A stretch of DNA of 14,095 nucleotides from an uncultured Thermomonas sp. (GTDB lineage Bacteria; Pseudomonadota; Gammaproteobacteria; Xanthomonadales; Xanthomonadaceae): positions 1 through 14,095 of the forward strand of contig CAMLJA010000018.1 in assembly GCA_946480065.1 (NCBI GenBank), given 5' to 3'. A model generated the notes under the pieces. That model made no database searches. It was not told the origin of the DNA and worked only from the letters and a program-made list of their open reading frames with translations. Positions 11,014-14,095 of the stretch are shown piece after piece (position 1 is the first letter of the stretch; every line of letters begins with the position of its first letter). The translations under genes were made by a program, and so were the position numbers.

Positions 11014-13055
11014 GGCAACTCCACGACCACGCGGGTCGGCCCACCGGGCCTGGACGTGATGCTCAGCGCCGCGCCCAGGCCCTGGGCGCGTTCGCCCATG
11101 GTGGTCAGCCCGTGGTTGCCGGGCCGGGCGGCGACCGCGGGGTCGAAGCCCACGCCGTCGTCGGCGATTTCCAGGGTGATGCCGGCCTTGTCGCGCCGCG
11201 CCGCGATCTCCACGTGCCGGGCGGATGCGTGCTTGGCGATGTTGTTCAGCGCCTCCTGGGCGATCCGGAACAGCCCGGTCTCCACCGCCAGCGAGGGCCG
11301 GGGATTGAGGTCGACGCCGCGCACCTGGACGTCGGCGCCAAGCCGCGCCTGGTAGCGCTCCGCGTACGACCGGATCGCGGCCAGCAGGCCGTAGTCGTCC
11401 AGGGCCGGCGGCCGCAGGTCCGACATCACGTTGCGCAGCTGCGCGATGGTCTGCTCCAGCACGTCCCGGGCGTCCTGCAGCGCGCCGGCGCCGGCCGTGT
11501 CCGCCGGGACGTCGGCCTGCATCATGCCCAGGCTGAGCTTGAGCGCCACCAGGTTCGGGCCGACGCGGTCGTGCAGTTCGCGGCTGATGTTGCGGCGCGC
11601 GGTCTCCTCCATCTCGCTCAGGCGCCGGGTCAGGTCGCGCATCTGCTCCAGCGCCGCGGTGCGTTCCGCCACCCGCTCCTGCAGGGCGACGTTGAGCCGC
11701 CTGACGTCGTCCTCCGCCCGCTTGCGGCCGCCGATGTCGCGGAAGATCTTCGAGGAGCCGACGATCCTGCCACTGCCGTCCCGGATCGGCGAGGTGGTGG
11801 CCGACACATCGACCAGCCGGCCGGACTTCGTCCGCCGCACCGTCTCGAAATGCGTCAGCGCGGTGCCGCGCCGGACGCTTTCGATGATGTGCGCTTCCTC
11901 GGCCTGGCGCTCCGCCGGGATGAGCCGCAGCATCGGCTGGCCGACCATCTCCTCCGCCGTGTAGCCGAAGATCCGCTCCGCGGCGTCGTTCCAACTGGTG
12001 ACCACGCCGTCCAGGTCGCGGCTGATGATGGCGTCCTGGGAGGACTCGACGACCGCTGCCAGCCGGAAGGCCGCGGCTTCGCCGCGCTTGCGCTCTTCCT
12101 CGCGGGCGATGTTGTCCAGCGCGAACGAGATATCCAGCGCCGCGTCCGTGAGCAGGGCGATCTCCTCCTGCTGGAAGAAATCCCGCTCGCCGGAGTAGAC
12201 GCTCAACGTCCCGTGCACCATGCCGTGCACGCGGATGGGGAACACCGCCGAGGCGCGGAAGCCCCGACGCTCGATTTGCGACCGCCAGGGCAAGGTGGCC
12301 GGGTCCGCGAACAGGTCGTTGCAGATGTAGGTCCGCCCCGTGCGGTAGGCCGTTCCGGTGGGGCCCTTGCCTTCCGGCCGGTCGCCGGAATGGATGCGGA
12401 TGCTCCGCAGGTAGCCGTCCTCGTCCCCGCACGCGGCCACGGGGAAGATCGACTGGGTGTCCATGTCGTGCCATCCCACCCAGGCCATGCGGAACCCGCC
12501 CTGCCTGACCACGACCTCGCAGACCCGCTGGAACAGCGCCTCGCGGTCCGGCAACCGCACGATGGCCTGGTTGATCTCGCGCAGCGCCACGTGCAGCCGC
12601 GTTATGCGCGCGATCTCCAGTTCCTGCGCCTTGCGCTGGCTGATGTCGGCGTAAAGCGCCACGTAGCGCTTCGGCGCCCCGTCCTCGCCCGGCAGCGGAA
12701 CGATGGTGGCGTCCAGCCAATGGCAGCTGCCGTCGCGGGCGCGGTTGCGGATCTCGCCGCGCCACACGTTCCCGTCCGCAAGCGTGTTCCACATGGCGCG
12801 GAAGAACTCCGGCGCATGCAGGCCGGAGTTCAGCAGGCGATGGTCCCGCCCGATCAGCTCCTCGCGCGTGTATTGCGAGAGGGCGCAGAACCCGTCGGTG
12901 ACGAAGGTCATCGCGCCCTTGTCGTCGGTGAGCGCAACGATGGCGTGCTGGTCCAGTACGGCGCCCAGTTCGCGGGAGGCATCCACTGGCGCCCGCGGGC
13001 CTTCGGCCGCCGCCTGGCGCTCGCCCCCGCTTTCATCGGCCCTCATCCGCTCCAC
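11007..13055 (-). CDS. PAS-GAF-PAS sensor histidine kinase (HisKA_3 / NarX-DegS type)
   Basis: This kinase of 682 residues has no transmembrane segment, so it is a cytoplasmic sensor. Domains are PAS (about 28-142), GAF (155-315), a second PAS with PAC (328-450), a coiled-coil linker (about 445-485), HisKA_3 with phosphoacceptor His495 in SRELHDRVGPN, and HATPase_c with the N box near 604-609 (NNIAKH), G1 DDGVGFDP (632-639) and G2 GNHGLTTMGERA (646-657). GTG at 13055 is preferred because GGAGG lies 7 bases upstream; the alternative ATG at 13046 would have that site 16 bases away. It overlaps the response regulator by 7 bp. Its GAF resembles that of the EAL protein at the end of the operon. 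The ligand is unknown. Confidence 0.93.
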   Translation of the reverse strand: MERMRADESGGERQAAAEGPRAPVDASRELGAVLDQHAIVALTDDKGAMTFVTDGFCALSQYTREELIGRDHRLLNSGLHAPEFFRAMWNTLADGNVWRGEIRNRARDGSCHWLDATIVPLPGEDGAPKRYVALYADISQRKAQELEIARITRLHVALREINQAIVRLPDREALFQRVCEVVVRQGGFRMAWVGWHDMDTQSIFPVAACGDEDGYLRSIRIHSGDRPEGKGPTGTAYRTGRTYICNDLFADPATLPWRSQIERRGFRASAVFPIRVHGMVHGTLSVYSGERDFFQQEEIALLTDAALDISFALDNIAREEERKRGEAAAFRLAAVVESSQDAIISRDLDGVVTSWNDAAERIFGYTAEEMVGQPMLRLIPAERQAEEAHIIESVRRGTALTHFETVRRTKSGRLVDVSATTSPIRDGSGRIVGSSKIFRDIGGRKRAEDDVRRLNVALQERVAERTAALEQMRDLTRRLSEMEETARRNISRELHDRVGPNLVALKLSLGMMQADVPADTAGAGALQDARDVLEQTIAQLRNVMSDLRPPALDDYGLLAAIRSYAERYQARLGADVQVRGVDLNPRPSLAVETGLFRIAQEALNNIAKHASARHVEIAARRDKAGITLEIADDGVGFDPAVAARPGNHGLTTMGERAQGLGAALSITSRPGGPTRVVVELPC

Positions 13056-13062
13056 CCCCTTT

Positions 13063-13067
13063 CCTCC
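13063..13067 (-). promoter_or_regulatory. Shine-Dalgarno that decides the histidine kinase start
   Basis: GGAGG on the minus strand lies 7 bases before GTG at 13055, an ideal spacing, and 16 bases before the in-frame ATG at 13046. This favours the GTG start, which adds three residues. Confidence 0.6.
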
Positions 13068-13149
13068 GGCCCGGGCTGCCGCGCTTCGCCGCCCTCCCGC
13101 GGCATGCGCCCCTCCATGGCACGGCCCTGCGCCCACGCAATCCGATTGG

Positions 13150-13178
13150 ACTATCCCCCGCGCGGTCACACCGGGCAA
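13150..13178 (-). promoter_or_regulatory. Putative promoter for the histidine kinase gene, -35 inside a REP-like element
   Basis: On the minus strand TTGCCC (13178-13173) and GATAGT (13155-13150) are separated by exactly 17 bp. Transcription would start near 13143, giving a leader of about 88 nt. The -35 hexamer is part of the palindromic repeat core. Pattern match only. Confidence 0.35.
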
Positions 13179-13190
13179 GCCCGGCGTCCA
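13165..13190 (-). repeat. REP-like palindrome without clear GTAG head
   Basis: The core CCGGGC-AA-GCCCGG (13171-13184) is shared with the elements at 3085, 3919 and 5128. The minus-strand head reads GTGGAC rather than GTAG. It lies in the gap between the divergent histidine kinase and cupin genes. Confidence 0.65.
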
Positions 13191-13262
13191 CAAATACCGG
13201 CCGCCCTCCCCCCGTTGGCGCCAGGCTTGCCCGCCCGCATCGGTTCGGACCGCCCCCGCCGC

Positions 13263-13268
13263 TACACT
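13263..13268 (+). promoter_or_regulatory. Putative -10 element for the cupin gene
   Basis: TACACT matches the -10 consensus at 4 of 6 positions, including TA...T. It would start transcription near 13275, about 19 nt before the ATG at 13294. No convincing -35 is seen. Confidence 0.3.
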
Positions 13269-13293
13269 TTCGCCACCGCCGCCGGAGGCCGCC

Positions 13294-13758
13294 ATGACCG
13301 ATCCCCAGCCGCCCGTCGCCCTGCGCGCCGCCGATGTCCCCAGCCGCCAGGTGCGCACCGTCTACCCCGCCCCGTTCGCGCACCTGTTCGACGGCCGCGA
13401 CAAGAAGGCCTTGGGCGACGCCTTCGGCCTGGCCCACTTCGGCGTCAACCTCACCCGGTTGGCGCCCGGCGCCGTCTCGGCCCTGCGCCACGCGCACACC
13501 GTGCAGGACGAATTCGTCTACATCCTGGAAGGCCACCCGGTGCTGGACACCGACGACGGCCCGGTCCCGCTGGCCCCGCACATGTGCGCCGGCTTCCGCG
13601 CCGGCACCGGCCGCGCCCACCGCCTGGCCAACCCCACCGACCGCGACGTGCTGTACCTGGAAATCGGCGACCGCACCCCCGGCGACGAGGCACGCTACCC
13701 CGACGACGACCTGCTGGCGCGCCAGCAAGACGGCGCCTGGCGGTTCTTCCAAGAGTAA
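13294..13758 (+). CDS. Cupin domain-containing protein
   Basis: This small 154-residue soluble protein has one cupin beta-barrel, about residues 45-125. Candidate metal ligands of motif 1 are His66, His68 and Glu73 in RHAHTVQDEFVYILEG; motif 2 includes His109 in AHRLANPTDRDVLYLEIG. Such proteins are often sugar or small-molecule binding or isomerising enzymes, but no substrate can be assigned. The ATG at 13294 has GGAGG 5 bases upstream. The gene is divergent from the histidine kinase and stands alone; no terminator hairpin with a T-run follows it. The charged C-terminal tail (RYPDDDLLARQQDGAWRFF) lies outside the barrel. Confidence 0.88.
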   Translation: MTDPQPPVALRAADVPSRQVRTVYPAPFAHLFDGRDKKALGDAFGLAHFGVNLTRLAPGAVSALRHAHTVQDEFVYILEGHPVLDTDDGPVPLAPHMCAGFRAGTGRAHRLANPTDRDVLYLEIGDRTPGDEARYPDDDLLARQQDGAWRFFQE

Positions 13759-14095
13759 GTCAGACGAGGCTCCGCGTTGGCTGTGGGCCCGGACATGGTG
13801 CTCGGCGTGGCGTCACCCCACTTCTTAGCGGCACTCTTGGCGACACCGTGATTGGAGGGGTTTGCTGAGAGGTCTTCAGGCCCGGTCCTGCAGGCGCTCC
13901 TAGCGCGATGGCGGAGCTGGTGCAGCGGTTGTCGACGAAGGTGACATCGTGGCGGTCTACGAGCAGGCCCAGGCGCGGGCTGGAGATATTGCCCACGCCG
14001 CCCCGGGGACACGGAGCTTCATGTAGTCAACGACCGTGCACGCAGCGAGCGCCCGCGCCCGATGCCGTAGTAGGCCAGGCCGGCGGCCTCGACCT
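13759..14095. other. No intact gene; possible frameshifted coding remnant on the minus strand
   Basis: This stretch to the right edge has lower GC, by eye, than the rest, especially in its first 170 bases. On the minus strand it shows protein-like segments in different frames: EAAGLAYYGIGRGRSLRA, entering from the right edge and ending at a TGA near 14020; a short frame beginning MKLRVPG; and a frame from about 13996 containing SSPRLGLLVDRHDVTFVDN. They could be one decayed gene with two frameshifts, or chance. On the plus strand a frame opens at 13908 and runs off the edge, but its composition is typical of an antisense shadow. I do not recognise the family. Confidence 0.3.

Noticed and set aside
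11112..13868. Long plus-strand open frame opposite the histidine kinase, running into the cupin region
   Set aside because: It is antisense to a kinase with complete HisKA_3 and ATPase motifs and runs out of frame through the cupin gene; its composition is that of a shadow frame.
13908..14095. Plus-strand gene starting at ATG 13908 and running off the edge
   Set aside because: No Shine-Dalgarno, Arg/Ser/Pro-rich shadow-like composition, and the opposite strand looks more protein-like.

Overview
The window is very GC-rich. It has short intergenic gaps, several GTAG-headed palindromic REP-like elements built on CCGGGC-TT-GCCCGG, and a ManC/XanB-type exopolysaccharide gene. Together these suggest a gammaproteobacterium of the Xanthomonadaceae (Lysobacter/Luteimonas-like). 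The taxonomic call is an inference from sequence style and gene content. No rRNA, tRNA, CRISPR array or intact mobile element was found.

Left part (1-5160): a response-regulator receiver runs off the left edge on the minus strand. Next comes bifunctional mannose-1-phosphate guanylyltransferase / mannose-6-phosphate isomerase (minus strand). It is divergent from a secreted L,D-transpeptidase (plus strand), and the shared 127-bp gap holds an FNR/Anr-like box. A hemerythrin-like protein and a UDP-glucuronate 4-epimerase-type NAD-dependent epimerase follow on the minus strand. The gaps around them carry REP-like palindromes and one long inverted repeat.

Central and right part (5162-13055): six minus-strand genes, read right to left. 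They are a PAS-GAF-PAS histidine kinase (HisKA_3 type), a NarL/LuxR-type response regulator overlapping it by 7 bp, a 200-bp gap with a palindromic operator candidate, a stand-alone receiver, kaiC, kaiB, and a PAS-PAS-GAF-GGDEF-EAL protein. The last four are joined by three consecutive 4-bp ATGA overlaps. This is a non-cyanobacterial Kai module without kaiA, wired to two-component signalling at one end and to cyclic-di-GMP breakdown at the other. In KaiC the first ATPase half looks intact. The second half has lost the catalytic Glu pair and has an altered Walker A, yet keeps the Ser-Thr autophosphorylation pair. In the last protein GGDEF is degenerate (GADHF) and EAL is intact, so phosphodiesterase output is predicted.

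Right end (13056-14095): a divergent plus-strand cupin gene, then about 340 bp with no convincing intact gene. The minus strand there looks like a frameshifted coding remnant of unknown identity.

A plausible reading is that the kinase/regulator pair senses a signal and may control the receiver-kaiC-kaiB-EAL operon, whose output lowers c-di-GMP. Exopolysaccharide precursor genes a few kilobases away are the kind of function c-di-GMP controls, but that link is only contextual.
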